Part shown: positions 17,995-27,323 of the stretch, one piece after another
Numbering within the stretch: position 1 is the stretch's first letter
Layout: each line of letters opens with the position of its first letter
From: TMED14 sp002167805
GTDB lineage: Bacteria > Bacteroidota > Bacteroidia > Flavobacteriales > Schleiferiaceae
Direction: 5' to 3'
DNA length: 64,000 bases
Assembly (NCBI GenBank): GCA_965655795.1
Contig: CBFHHY010000004.1
Coordinates: 62,001-126,000, forward strand
Translations under genes and position numbers: made by a program
Notes under the pieces: generated by a model
What the model saw: only the letters and a program-made list of their open reading frames with translations
The model's database searches: none
Told to the model about the DNA's origin: nothing

Positions 17995-19281
17995 ATGTAC
18001 ATAAATAAAGGTTTCTTAAAGTTTTTAATGTTGCGGTTTTTAACTATTGTATTGACAATTAGTGCCTTATCAATTCCTCTAAAAGCAGAGGTAGATGTAG
18101 ACCTGGGCAAAAAGCTATATAAAATCAATTGTGCATCGTGCCATAAATTGGACAAAAAACTGATTGGTCCTGCACTTGCAGGAGTTACTGAAAGGCGTTC
18201 AGAAGAATGGTTATTGAGATGGATTCGGAATAATGCGGAATTAAGAGCATCAGGTGATGCTGATGCTAAAGCAATATTCGAAGAGTACAATGGGTCCGTA
18301 ATGACAGCATTTCCTGCACTTTCTGACGATGATATCAAAAGTATATTGGCTTACACAGATTCAAAGCCTGTTGCTGCCGTGCCCAAAGAATTGCCTCCGC
18401 CGGCAGGGGCTGTGGAACCAGTAAATGAAGTTTTTTTACTTTATGTTTTGGGAGCGTTTTTATTATTGTTCCTTGTTCTTCTTTTGAGGATACGAAATAC
18501 TTTAAAGAAAATAAATGGAGACAATTCTTCTACGGTCATTCAAGATTTCGGTGCATTAACGCGATGGTTAATTGGCAATAAACGTTTCGTTACTGCTTCT
18601 ACTATTATTTTAATTGTTGCATTTGTTCATCAATTATTTTGGTGGCTGATGAGTATTGGTATAGAGCAGAACTATCAACCGATTCAGCCTATAGCTTTTA
18701 GTCACAAGATTCATGCTGGAGAGAATCAAGTAGATTGTAATTACTGCCATACCTCAGCGAGATACTCCAAGCACTCAGGAATACCATCTGCAAATGTTTG
18801 TATGAATTGCCATATGTACATAGATGGAACTGAAATACTAAATGAAGCTGGTGTTTCAAAATATGCGGGCGAACGTTCACCTGAGATCTCAAAAATTTAT
18901 GCAGCTATTGGGTGGGATCCCGATGAAAGAACTTACATCGAGGATTACGAAGTAAAACCAATTCGATGGATCCGAATTCATAATTTACCTGATTTAGTTT
19001 ATTTTAATCACGCCCAGCACGTTACCGCAGGAGGTGTAGAATGTCAAACGTGTCATGGCCCCATCGAAGAAATGGAAGTGGCTTACCAGTATTCGAGTTT
19101 GACAATGGGTTGGTGTATAAATTGTCACCGGGAAACAGAAGTAAATACATCAAATGGATATTACGCGGATGCAGAAGGGAACGGAACGAGCATAAATGAG
19201 CGTTTGGCTTTAAAGTTTCATGATGAAATAATTACTGTAGAAAAAATTGGAGGTTTAGAATGTGGTAAATGCCACTATTAA
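17995..19281 (+). CDS. actA: ACIII multiheme cytochrome c subunit ActA
   Basis: Periplasmic multiheme cytochrome of Alternative Complex III, a quinol:electron-acceptor oxidoreductase. Six CxxCH heme motifs occur. One is in an N-terminal mono-heme cytochrome c domain (CASCH at 18130), then a membrane helix (VFLLYVLGAFLLLFLVLLL), then five in a class III type domain (CNYCH, CMNCH, CQTCH, CINCH, CGKCH). The fused N-terminal domain makes six hemes against the five of the simplest ActA. The start at 17995 (or ATG 18028, which leaves a neat 20-residue signal ending PLKA) is preferred because upstream starts overlap the promoter. It is first of eight genes, with a 9-bp gap to actB. Confidence 0.92.
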   Translation: MYINKGFLKFLMLRFLTIVLTISALSIPLKAEVDVDLGKKLYKINCASCHKLDKKLIGPALAGVTERRSEEWLLRWIRNNAELRASGDADAKAIFEEYNGSVMTAFPALSDDDIKSILAYTDSKPVAAVPKELPPPAGAVEPVNEVFLLYVLGAFLLLFLVLLLRIRNTLKKINGDNSSTVIQDFGALTRWLIGNKRFVTASTIILIVAFVHQLFWWLMSIGIEQNYQPIQPIAFSHKIHAGENQVDCNYCHTSARYSKHSGIPSANVCMNCHMYIDGTEILNEAGVSKYAGERSPEISKIYAAIGWDPDERTYIEDYEVKPIRWIRIHNLPDLVYFNHAQHVTAGGVECQTCHGPIEEMEVAYQYSSLTMGWCINCHRETEVNTSNGYYADAEGNGTSINERLALKFHDEIITVEKIGGLECGKCHY

Positions 19282-19290
19282 TTTAAAAAC

Positions 19291-22200
19291 ATGGCAAAGG
19301 ATAAAATTTATTGGAAAGGATTTGACCATCTTGCGAATACAGAGGTTTCAAAGCGCCTATCTGAGAATGAATTCTCTGAAGACATTCCTATCGACCAGTT
19401 TTTAGGTGATGATAATTTGATGTCAAACTCTTCTACAACAAGAAGAGATTTTTTGAAATATTTAGGTTTTTCAACTGCCGCAGCGACTTTAGCTGCATGT
19501 GAACAACCGATTATAGAAAGCATACCCTACGTTGTCAAGCCGGATAATTTAACACCGGGAATGCCAACTTATTATTCAACTACTTACGTTGATGGCCAAG
19601 ATTTCGCGTCTATTTTGGTTAAAACCAGAGAAGGTCGACCGATTAAAATTGAGCCTGGGGATAAAGACCGCTTTAATTGGGGTACAAATGGAAGAGCTCA
19701 AGCGAGTGTCTTATCTCTTTATGATTCCTCAAGACTCAGGCAGCCTGTAAAGAGCGGAGTTGAAACCGATTGGGATACAATTGCTAATGATTTGAAAAAA
19801 GCTGTTGAGGAATCTGTAAATGATGGAAAGCAATTTATGTTAATGACGGGCTCCATTTTCAGTCCATCCTTTAAGCGTATTATTGAAAGATTAAGGCAGA
19901 ACTATGCCAATTTTGTCCATGTTGAAGTTGATGCAGTATCCTCATCTGAGGTATTAGATGTTTGGGAACAATTAACTGGGGTTAGAGCCATGCCAACTTA
20001 TGATCTCAAGGCCGCTGACTTGGTTGTTTCTTTTAATGAAGATTTTCTTTCTTCGAGTTTGCCTCAACAGGTGGCTTCAGACTACGCGTTGCGAAGAAAA
20101 CCCGGTAAAGGGATGCTTCGCCATATTCAAATTGAATCGAATTTAAGCTTAACGGGTTCTAATGCGGATAAGCGTATTAAAATCAAACCAACACAGACTG
20201 GTAATGCTCTTACCATATTGTTAAACCGAATTTCCAACTCTCGCTACCCGACAAAGTCAATAGGCAAAGTACTTTTAGATCAATTAAACGGAGTTGCTGA
20301 TGAATTAATCATGGCTCGTGGAAAATCTTTGGTTTTCGTAGGTGGTAATTCAGGAGTAAATGCTCACTTGTGCGCGGCTCTAAATGCAGCGTTGAACAAC
20401 ATAGGATCAACCCTCAGGCCGGATAAGCCGATTTACCTTAAGTCGGGTAATGATAAATCCATGGATAATGCCATTTCAGATATGAAAGAAGGCATGGTTG
20501 GAGCACTGATTATTGCTGGAGCTAACCCTGCCTACAACAGGACAGGTTTTGAGTCTGCTTTGAAAAATGTTACTTATTCGATTGGTCTCTCAGAACGTTT
20601 AGATGAAACAGCATCGGTCACTAAATACGCAGCACCGAGTCCCAACTTCCTCGAGTCATGGGCAGATTTTGCACCAACAAATACAGATTTCACAGTCTCT
20701 CAACCAGTTATTAGACCTCTTTTTAATAGTAAGCCTGTCATTGAAATTTTGTCGGAATTGTTGGGTCAAAAGAGATCTTCCAAAGACCTGGTAAAGGAAA
20801 GTGTTTTGTCATTAGGTTTGAATTGGTCTCAAACTTTACATGATGGAGGAGCATCGATTGAGAAAGATTCAAAAACGCAAGGAAATTCAGAGATCTCTAA
20901 ACGTGCTTTAAGAGGATTAGATGTCGCTGTAGAGACTGCCAATTCTATAAAAAGTGGTCAGTTTGAATTAACCCTTTATCAAAAAACAGTTGGCGCTGGT
21001 TATCAATCTAACAATCCTTGGTTACATGAGCTCCCAGATCCAATTTCACGAGCATGCTGGGATAATTATTTAACGATATCAGCCGCTGATGCTCTAACAA
21101 TGGGCTTAGTGAATAAGACACAAAGTAATGGAGCACTTGATGGTAGCTTAGTTAACATCAAAACAAAGGACTCTTTATTATCCAATGTTCCTGTATTAAT
21201 TCAACCTGGCCAAGCTCCAGGAACAGTTGGTTTGGCATTGGGTTATGGCAGGACTAATGCTGGAAAGGTTGCAGATGGCCTAGGTGTTAATGCGTACAAA
21301 TTAAATTTTATTCAAGGGTCCGGTATTGTTGAAATTTCACCTACTGAAGAAATGCATCAATTTGCCTCTACTCAGTTAGGAAATACAATGATGGGGCGGA
21401 AAATTGTAAATGAGGTTTCTCTAGCTGATTTTATAAACGATCCCAAAGGCTCATCATGGAATGAAAAGCCTACATTTCATACTTTGGATGGAACTGTATC
21501 AGCTGATGAGGCTAATTTATGGGAAAACCATGACCACGAAACTATGCATATGTGGAATATGAGTATTGACCTAAACAGTTGTCATGGTTGTGGCGCCTGT
21601 GTAATCGCATGTCATATTGAAAATAATGTTCCTGTCGTTGGTAAAGAAGAGATCCGCAACTTCAGAGATATGCACTGGTTGCGAATAGACAGGTATTATT
21701 CCTCGGATATGACTCCAGAGCGTGCAGAAAATGAAAATATCGGTGTTGTTGAAAAGTATGCTGAAATGGAGAAGCCAGGAGTAAGCCCAGAAGTAGTTTT
21801 TCAGCCAGTCATGTGTCAGCATTGTAACCATGCACCGTGTGAAACGGTTTGCCCTGTCGGAGCTACCGTGCATTCGAGAGAGGGATTAAACCACATGGCA
21901 TATAACCGTTGTATTGGAACTAGATATTGCGCAAATAACTGCCCTTATAAGGTTAGAAGATTTAATTGGTTCAACTACCAAAAAAATGAGCAGTTTTCTT
22001 TGGTAAATCCGGCTCAAGATGATTTAGGCAGAATGGTTTTAAATCCTGATGTTACAGTAAGAGCTAGAGGCGTCATGGAGAAATGTACCATGTGTATTCA
22101 GCGAATTCAATATGGCAAGTTAGAAGCAAAGAAACAAGGTAAGCCAATTGAAGATGGCGCCATTACGACTGCTTGCGCTCAAGCCTGCGACACTGGATCG

Positions 22201-22338
22201 ATAACATTTGGTGATGTGAATCTTGATGATAGTGCAGTCAGGAATGCTAAAAAAGATAGTCGATCTTATCATCTTCTTGAAGAAGTAGGTACTCAACCTT
22301 CAGTGTTTTATCAAACAAAAGTTCGTAACAAAGTTTAA
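19291..22338 (+). CDS. actB: ACIII iron-sulfur / molybdopterin-like subunit ActB
   Basis: 1015-residue fusion of a molybdopterin-oxidoreductase-like domain and a ferredoxin-like Fe-S domain, as in ActB. A twin-arginine signal TTRRDFLKYLGF begins near residue 49, followed by a lipobox with Cys70 (TLAAC), so the subunit is probably Tat-exported and lipidated. The 48-residue N-terminal extension before the twin arginines is normal for Bacteroidota ActB. The C-terminal half carries the cluster cysteines: CHGCGACVIAC, CQHCNHAPCETVC, CIGTRYCANNC and CTMC. The pterin-like part is degenerate in ACIII and is thought not to bind Mo. Confidence 0.95.
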   Translation: MAKDKIYWKGFDHLANTEVSKRLSENEFSEDIPIDQFLGDDNLMSNSSTTRRDFLKYLGFSTAAATLAACEQPIIESIPYVVKPDNLTPGMPTYYSTTYVDGQDFASILVKTREGRPIKIEPGDKDRFNWGTNGRAQASVLSLYDSSRLRQPVKSGVETDWDTIANDLKKAVEESVNDGKQFMLMTGSIFSPSFKRIIERLRQNYANFVHVEVDAVSSSEVLDVWEQLTGVRAMPTYDLKAADLVVSFNEDFLSSSLPQQVASDYALRRKPGKGMLRHIQIESNLSLTGSNADKRIKIKPTQTGNALTILLNRISNSRYPTKSIGKVLLDQLNGVADELIMARGKSLVFVGGNSGVNAHLCAALNAALNNIGSTLRPDKPIYLKSGNDKSMDNAISDMKEGMVGALIIAGANPAYNRTGFESALKNVTYSIGLSERLDETASVTKYAAPSPNFLESWADFAPTNTDFTVSQPVIRPLFNSKPVIEILSELLGQKRSSKDLVKESVLSLGLNWSQTLHDGGASIEKDSKTQGNSEISKRALRGLDVAVETANSIKSGQFELTLYQKTVGAGYQSNNPWLHELPDPISRACWDNYLTISAADALTMGLVNKTQSNGALDGSLVNIKTKDSLLSNVPVLIQPGQAPGTVGLALGYGRTNAGKVADGLGVNAYKLNFIQGSGIVEISPTEEMHQFASTQLGNTMMGRKIVNEVSLADFINDPKGSSWNEKPTFHTLDGTVSADEANLWENHDHETMHMWNMSIDLNSCHGCGACVIACHIENNVPVVGKEEIRNFRDMHWLRIDRYYSSDMTPERAENENIGVVEKYAEMEKPGVSPEVVFQPVMCQHCNHAPCETVCPVGATVHSREGLNHMAYNRCIGTRYCANNCPYKVRRFNWFNYQKNEQFSLVNPAQDDLGRMVLNPDVTVRARGVMEKCTMCIQRIQYGKLEAKKQGKPIEDGAITTACAQACDTGSITFGDVNLDDSAVRNAKKDSRSYHLLEEVGTQPSVFYQTKVRNKV

Positions 22339-22356
22339 AAGAAGAAAAAGAGAATT

Positions 22357-23745
22357 ATGCATTACGAATCCAACGTCCGAGAGCCACTAATACTTGGTGA
22401 TAAATCATATACTGATATCACCAATGACGTTGCTCGCCCGATAGAAACAAAGGCACCGCGCCTTTGGTGGATGGCTTTCTCCATAGCTCTTACTATGATG
22501 TTATGGGGTTTTGGATGCATTGCGTATACGATTGGAACTGGTATTGGCGTTTGGGGGCTAAATAAAACTGTCGGTTGGGCATGGGATATAACCAATTTTG
22601 TATGGTGGGTTGGTATTGGTCATGCTGGAACATTGATATCCGCAGTATTACTTCTTTTTCGTCAAAAATGGAGAATGGCTATAAATCGTTCTGCAGAGGC
22701 AATGACAATTTTTTCTGTAATCCAAGCTGGATTATTCCCATTAATCCATATGGGTAGAGTATGGCTTGGATATTGGGTTTTTCCTATCCCGAATACTTAT
22801 GGTTCACTTTGGGTAAATTTTAACTCTCCACTTTTATGGGATGTATTTGCAATATCAACTTACTTGACGGTATCAACAGTTTTTTGGTACACTGGCCTCA
22901 TCCCTGATTTTGCAATGATTCGAGATAGAGCCATTAACCCTCTTCAAAAATATATTTATAAAATTCTCTCTTTCGGATGGGGTGGAAAAGCCAAGGCATG
23001 GCAGAGGTTTGAAGAGGTCTCACTTGTTCTTGCCGGTTTAGCAACACCTCTTGTTTTATCTGTTCACACCATTGTATCCATGGATTTTGCAACTTCTGTT
23101 ATTCCAGGTTGGCACACTACAATATTTCCTCCATATTTTGTTGCTGGCGCAATATTCTCTGGATTTGCAATGGTTCAAACTCTGCTTCTAATTGTAAGGA
23201 AAATATTCAAAATGGAGGATTATATTACAATTCAACACATCGAAATGATGAACATTGTTATCATGGTAACAGGGTCCATTGTTGGTGTCGCATATATAAC
23301 GGAATTATTTATTGCATGGTATTCGGGTGTAGAGTATGAACAATATGCATTTTTAAATAGAGCGACAGGACCTTATTGGTGGGCATACTGGTCGATGATG
23401 ACATGTAATGTTTTCTCTCCCCAATTCATGTGGATTAAAAAACTTAGAACCAATTTGATATTTACTTTTTTGATTTCAATTGTAGTTAATATTGGTATGT
23501 GGTTTGAAAGGTTTGTGATTATCGTTACGTCTCTTCATCGAGACTATTTACCTTCATCATGGGCCATGTTTTCTCCCACTTTTGTGGATATAGGTATTTT
23601 CCTAGGTACTATCGGCTTTTTCTTTGTTTTGTTTCTTCTCTATGCTCGAACATTTCCTGTAATTGCTCAAGCAGAATTGAAAACAATATTAAAATCCTCT
23701 GGGGAATCCCAGAAACAACATCATGATCCGAATGGCAAACATTGA
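22357..23745 (+). CDS. actC: ACIII NrfD-like quinol-binding membrane subunit ActC
   Basis: 462-residue NrfD/PsrC-family membrane protein with about ten helices, the quinol-oxidising subunit of ACIII. The N-terminus is cytoplasmic and hydrophilic (LGDKSYTDITNDVARPIE). Helices contain the family segments GIGHAGTLISAVLLLFRQ and HTIVSMDFATSVIPGWH. Located between actB (18-bp gap) and actD (overlap), as in all known ACIII operons. The C-terminal KQHHDPNGKH is His-rich. Confidence 0.95.
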   Translation: MHYESNVREPLILGDKSYTDITNDVARPIETKAPRLWWMAFSIALTMMLWGFGCIAYTIGTGIGVWGLNKTVGWAWDITNFVWWVGIGHAGTLISAVLLLFRQKWRMAINRSAEAMTIFSVIQAGLFPLIHMGRVWLGYWVFPIPNTYGSLWVNFNSPLLWDVFAISTYLTVSTVFWYTGLIPDFAMIRDRAINPLQKYIYKILSFGWGGKAKAWQRFEEVSLVLAGLATPLVLSVHTIVSMDFATSVIPGWHTTIFPPYFVAGAIFSGFAMVQTLLLIVRKIFKMEDYITIQHIEMMNIVIMVTGSIVGVAYITELFIAWYSGVEYEQYAFLNRATGPYWWAYWSMMTCNVFSPQFMWIKKLRTNLIFTFLISIVVNIGMWFERFVIIVTSLHRDYLPSSWAMFSPTFVDIGIFLGTIGFFFVLFLLYARTFPVIAQAELKTILKSSGESQKQHHDPNGKH

Positions 23746-24250
23746 TAATAAAAATTTAGTGCGCGCGATATTTACAGATGATGATATGGTCTTGTCTGCT
23801 GTAAAAATATTGCGTGAGAAAGGGATGAAAATAAAAGAAGTTTACTCACCCTTTCCCATCCATGGCTTGGATAAAGCGATGGGTTTAAAAGAGACGAGAA
23901 TTGCTATGGCGTCCTTCATGTATGGATTATTTGGGCTAACCATTGCAATAACGCTAACAGCGTATACAATGAATTTTGATTGGCCGCAAAATATCGGTGG
24001 TAAGCCTAGTATGACTTGGGGAGCTAATATGCCCGCTTTTGTTCCAATCCTTTTTGAGTTAACTGTATTTTTTGCTGCTCACCTTATGGTCTGGACTTTT
24101 ATGGTAATTAATAAATTATATCCGGGTGCAGAGCCTCAAAACCCGGATCCCAGAACAACCGACGATCACTTTATGATAGAGTTATATTCTTCGAAGGGAT
24201 TGGTAGATGTTTTAAAGGAATCAGGTGCTAAAGAAATTTCTGAAGTATAA
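23732..24250 (+). CDS. actD: ACIII subunit ActD (DUF3341)
   Basis: About 172-residue DUF3341 protein, a membrane subunit of ACIII on the cytoplasmic side. The cytoplasmic part has the family segment EVYSPFPIHGLDKAMG, followed by two helices (FMYGLFGLTIAITLTAY and PILFELTVFFAAHLMVW). The ATG at 23732 (MANIDNKN) is preferred; an in-frame ATG at 23723 adds only MIR and would lengthen the overlap with actC. The stop shares its last base with the actE start. Confidence 0.94.
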   Translation: MANIDNKNLVRAIFTDDDMVLSAVKILREKGMKIKEVYSPFPIHGLDKAMGLKETRIAMASFMYGLFGLTIAITLTAYTMNFDWPQNIGGKPSMTWGANMPAFVPILFELTVFFAAHLMVWTFMVINKLYPGAEPQNPDPRTTDDHFMIELYSSKGLVDVLKESGAKEISEV

Positions 24251-24852
24251 TGACTATGAAATTAAATACACATAGAATTTTTATCCTATTGATTCCGATT
24301 TTCATAATGATCGTATCGTGTAATATTGATAAGGAGACTCCTGGTTATACATATATGGATGATATGTATAGATCCCCTGCGGTAAAAACATATCAGCCAT
24401 CAATTAATAATTTTAGAAATTCTTCAGCTTTAAAACCAGTAGAGGGAACAATTTCAAGAGGATATGTGCCTTATGATATTCCAAATACAAATGAAGGATA
24501 TGAAAATTCAAAACTTGATGCTTCGGTTCCCCAGTATTTTTCAACATTAGATCCAGAAAACGGAAAAGAGTTATACGGGCAGTTCTGTTCTCACTGTCAT
24601 GGTGAAAAAGGTGATGGTAACGGAATCTTGATGCAGCGAGAGAAAATATTAGGAATCCCAGGTTACGGAAGAGATCGTTTGCCAGATATTACCCCAGGCT
24701 CTATTTACCATGTCATCATGCATGGAAAAAATAATATGGGCTCACATTCATCACAATTAAATTATGATGAGCGATGGAAAATAATCAAGTATGTCTTGAA
24801 GCTTCGTGAAGATCAATCCGCAATTGCTGCAGCAGATGCAGATGCGAAATAA
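24250..24852 (+). CDS. actE: ACIII mono-heme cytochrome c subunit ActE
   Basis: 200-residue lipoprotein cytochrome c. The signal runs to FIMIVSC, with the Cys (about residue 24) as lipidation site. One heme motif CSHCH is in the segment YGQFCSHCHGEKGDGNG, and a Met ligand is probably in the later NNMGSHSSQL region. ActE carries electrons from ActA towards the oxidase. The start ATG overlaps the actD stop by one base. An ATG two codons later (24256) is equally possible. Confidence 0.94.
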   Translation: MTMKLNTHRIFILLIPIFIMIVSCNIDKETPGYTYMDDMYRSPAVKTYQPSINNFRNSSALKPVEGTISRGYVPYDIPNTNEGYENSKLDASVPQYFSTLDPENGKELYGQFCSHCHGEKGDGNGILMQREKILGIPGYGRDRLPDITPGSIYHVIMHGKNNMGSHSSQLNYDERWKIIKYVLKLREDQSAIAAADADAK

Positions 24853-24856
24853 CTAA

Positions 24857-26275
24857 ATGCTGATAAAGATGTTTGTTTTTACTTCAAAAGCCAAAATTTT
24901 AGCAATATCCTTAACAGTGATTGGTTCTGTTATGTTGGTAATTGGTTTTTATTCTCCTTCAAGCAGTAGTCATGATATTTTAGACTCTCATCATGAAGAG
25001 GGTTCTCATTCTGGGGTAACTCATCATGAAGAGGGTTCTCATTCTGGGGTAACTCATCATGAAGAGGGTTCTCATTCTGGGGTAACTCATCATGAAGAGG
25101 GTTCTCATTCTGGGGTAACGCATCATGAAGAAGCATTTCACTCTGAAGATTCTCATCATGGAGGGCATCATGATCATGGTGCTGCGAATAGACCCTGGTC
25201 TGCTTTTTTGGTAAATACTATTTTCTTTTTGGGTATAGGAGTTGGAACCTTATTTTTCTTAGCAATTCAATATGCAGCCCAAGCAGGTTGGTCTGCGGGA
25301 ATTTTACGAGTAATGGAAGCAGTGGCATTATTCGTTTCTATTCCGTTATTGGGATTATTATTCTTAGCTATTACAGGTTCTATGCATATTCATCACATAT
25401 GGCATTGGATGCAGGAAGGCATCATGGACCCGTCTAGTCCTAATTACGATTATTTAATCGCTGGAAAAGAAGGATATTTGAATGCTCCCTTTTTTATAAT
25501 TCGTACAGTTGCGTATTTAGTAATTTGGGGAGGTGCCGCTTATTTACTTCGTAGAAATAGCCTCAAAGAGGATCGATTGCCCTCAGGTCAGAGTTTATTT
25601 TATACTCAAAGAAAATTAGCTGCTGCATTCATAGTATTATATGCTGTCACCTCTTCTACTAGTGCTTGGGATTATATAATGTCAATTGATGCGCATTGGT
25701 TTTCTACCCTTTTTGGATGGTATACTTTTGCTGGAATGTTTGTTACAGCCTTAACTGTACTGAACTTATTGGTTATTTATTTAAGAATTGGTGGACATCT
25801 TCCATGGGTAAATGAAAATCATCAGCACGATTTGGGTAAGTTTATGTTTGCCTTCAGTATTTTTTGGACGTATCTATGGTTTTCTCAGTATATGTTGATT
25901 TGGTATTCCAATATTCCTGAAGAAACTCCTTACTATCTAGCTAGGTTTGGAGAATATAAAGTTCTATTTATTTCTATGGTGGCTTTAAACTTTTTAATGC
26001 CGGTTCTTGTTTTAATGTCAAGAGATGCAAAACGTATAGTAGGTTTTATATCTCTCGCTGCGGTGTTTGTTTTAGCGGGCCATTGGTTGGATCATTACAT
26101 TATGATTATGCCAGGTTCAGTTGGATATAATTATGGCTTTGCATGGGCAGAAATCGGTGGCTTTTTATTTTATGCAGGAATTTTTATTTACGTTGTTTTA
26201 CATAACCTTTCTTCCGCTCCTCTTTTAATGAAGAATAACGCTATGATTCATGAAAGTAAACTTTTCCATCAATAA
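24857..26275 (+). CDS. actF: ACIII membrane subunit ActF with His-rich repeat
   Basis: 472-residue second NrfD-like membrane subunit of ACIII, probably without the quinol site. After TM1 there is a hydrophilic region with four exact copies of the 11-residue unit HHEEGSHSGVT (residues 45-88), then a degenerate fifth and HHGGHHDHG. This makes about twenty histidines between residues 45 and 110. The rest holds around ten helices, ending in the usual segment YVVLHNLSSAPL. Many Bacteroidota ActF proteins have a His-rich N-terminus; the exact repeats are what is unusual. Confidence 0.93.
   Translation: MLIKMFVFTSKAKILAISLTVIGSVMLVIGFYSPSSSSHDILDSHHEEGSHSGVTHHEEGSHSGVTHHEEGSHSGVTHHEEGSHSGVTHHEEAFHSEDSHHGGHHDHGAANRPWSAFLVNTIFFLGIGVGTLFFLAIQYAAQAGWSAGILRVMEAVALFVSIPLLGLLFLAITGSMHIHHIWHWMQEGIMDPSSPNYDYLIAGKEGYLNAPFFIIRTVAYLVIWGGAAYLLRRNSLKEDRLPSGQSLFYTQRKLAAAFIVLYAVTSSTSAWDYIMSIDAHWFSTLFGWYTFAGMFVTALTVLNLLVIYLRIGGHLPWVNENHQHDLGKFMFAFSIFWTYLWFSQYMLIWYSNIPEETPYYLARFGEYKVLFISMVALNFLMPVLVLMSRDAKRIVGFISLAAVFVLAGHWLDHYIMIMPGSVGYNYGFAWAEIGGFLFYAGIFIYVVLHNLSSAPLLMKNNAMIHESKLFHQ
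24989..25120 (+). repeat. Four tandem 33-bp repeats in actF
   Basis: Four 33-bp direct repeats in frame, starting at 24989, 25022, 25055 and 25088. The first three are identical; the fourth differs only in its final base (ACG for ACT). Each unit encodes HHEEGSHSGVT. Identity at silent positions indicates recent expansion by slippage or unequal recombination, rather than old repeats held by protein selection. A decayed partial unit follows from 25121. Confidence 0.97.
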
Positions 26276-26287
26276 CTCGATATCGAT

Positions 26288-27313
26288 ATGACTGGTCTTT
26301 TATTAGCTCTTGTACTGTTTTTATTAGTTTTTGCCGCTGCGCAGATCATTCGTATCTACGAACTTTCGGTCAAAGCTAGTAATCGTGATGAGTATGTCGT
26401 AACGAATAAGGACAACTCGAACCAAGGAAGGCTCATGTTAGTTTTTGGGATTGCCTTGTTAGTCTCTTTTGTTGTGATGGCGATTGCCTGGAACCCTTTA
26501 GCTCTTCCGAAGCCTTCGTCATTGCATGGTGTTGAAATTGATAGGTTATGGGATGTTTCCATGGGGTTGATTGTTGTCACATTTTTTATTGTTCAGCCAA
26601 TTTTATTTTGGTTTGCTTACAAATACCGTGGTAAAGAAGGTCAAAAAGCAAGTTATGTTGAGCACAATAATCAATTAGAATTTGTTTGGACTATTATTCC
26701 TGCTATTGTCTTAGCTGGCTTAATTGTCTATGGTATGACAACATGGTCAAACATTTGGAACCCAGAATTGGATGAAGAGCCGATTGTTATAGAAATCTAT
26801 GGTAAACAATTTGGCTGGACAGCTCGCTATGCAGGAAGTGATAATACTCTGGGAAATGCAAATGTTCGGCTTATTGAGGGTGTGAATGTTATAGGAGTTG
26901 ATACACTAGATCCAGCAAGTCATGATGATATTGTGACAAGTGAATTACATCTGCCGGTAGACAAACCAATAAAGTTTGTTTTTCGCGCTCAGGACGTCAT
27001 TCACTCTGCATACATGCCTCATTTCAGGGCCCAAATGAATTGTGTGCCGGGAGCTCAAACATCTTTTCAATTCACGCCAACAATCACAACGGAAGAGATT
27101 CGAACTGACCCTGATGTGATTAAGAAAGTTGAGAGAATAAATAAAATTAGATTAGCATCAGGAAAAGAGTTTTATGAATACGATTATTTATTACTGTGTA
27201 ACAAAGTTTGTGGGTCTGCACACTATAATATGCAGATGTCTTTAATTGTAGAAACTGAGGCAGAGTATACTAATTGGTTATCGGAACAAAAGACTGTTAA
27301 AGAATCCATATAA
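26288..27313 (+). CDS. coxB: Cytochrome c oxidase subunit II (CuA)
   Basis: 341-residue subunit II of the aa3-type oxidase. An N-terminal helix, a second and third hydrophobic stretch, and a cupredoxin domain are present. CuA ligands are visible: His in DVIHSAYMPHF, then CNKVCGSAHYNMQM. In this motif the usual Glu between the two cysteines is Lys, a substitution I believe is typical of Bacteroidota. Two Trp- and aromatic-containing segments near IVIEIYGKQFGWTARYAG are typical. It follows actF by 12 bp in the same operon, which fits the known ACIII-aa3 supercomplex of Flavobacterium. Confidence 0.96.
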   Translation: MTGLLLALVLFLLVFAAAQIIRIYELSVKASNRDEYVVTNKDNSNQGRLMLVFGIALLVSFVVMAIAWNPLALPKPSSLHGVEIDRLWDVSMGLIVVTFFIVQPILFWFAYKYRGKEGQKASYVEHNNQLEFVWTIIPAIVLAGLIVYGMTTWSNIWNPELDEEPIVIEIYGKQFGWTARYAGSDNTLGNANVRLIEGVNVIGVDTLDPASHDDIVTSELHLPVDKPIKFVFRAQDVIHSAYMPHFRAQMNCVPGAQTSFQFTPTITTEEIRTDPDVIKKVERINKIRLASGKEFYEYDYLLLCNKVCGSAHYNMQMSLIVETEAEYTNWLSEQKTVKESI

Positions 27314-27323
27314 AGCGTAAACG

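Noticed and set aside
24989..25120. Repeat array as a possible CRISPR
   Set aside because: The repeats are contiguous without spacers, in frame, and inside a coding gene.
24930..25177. Open frames on the minus strand over the actF repeat
   Set aside because: They are the antisense of the His-rich 33-bp repeat, which stays open because the repeat unit has no stop in those frames. The plus strand is a clear conserved gene.
27190..27240. Lys in place of Glu in the CuA motif of CoxB as a defect
   Set aside because: The second ligand uses the backbone, and to my knowledge this substitution is frequent in Bacteroidota. The Cys, His and Met ligands are all present.
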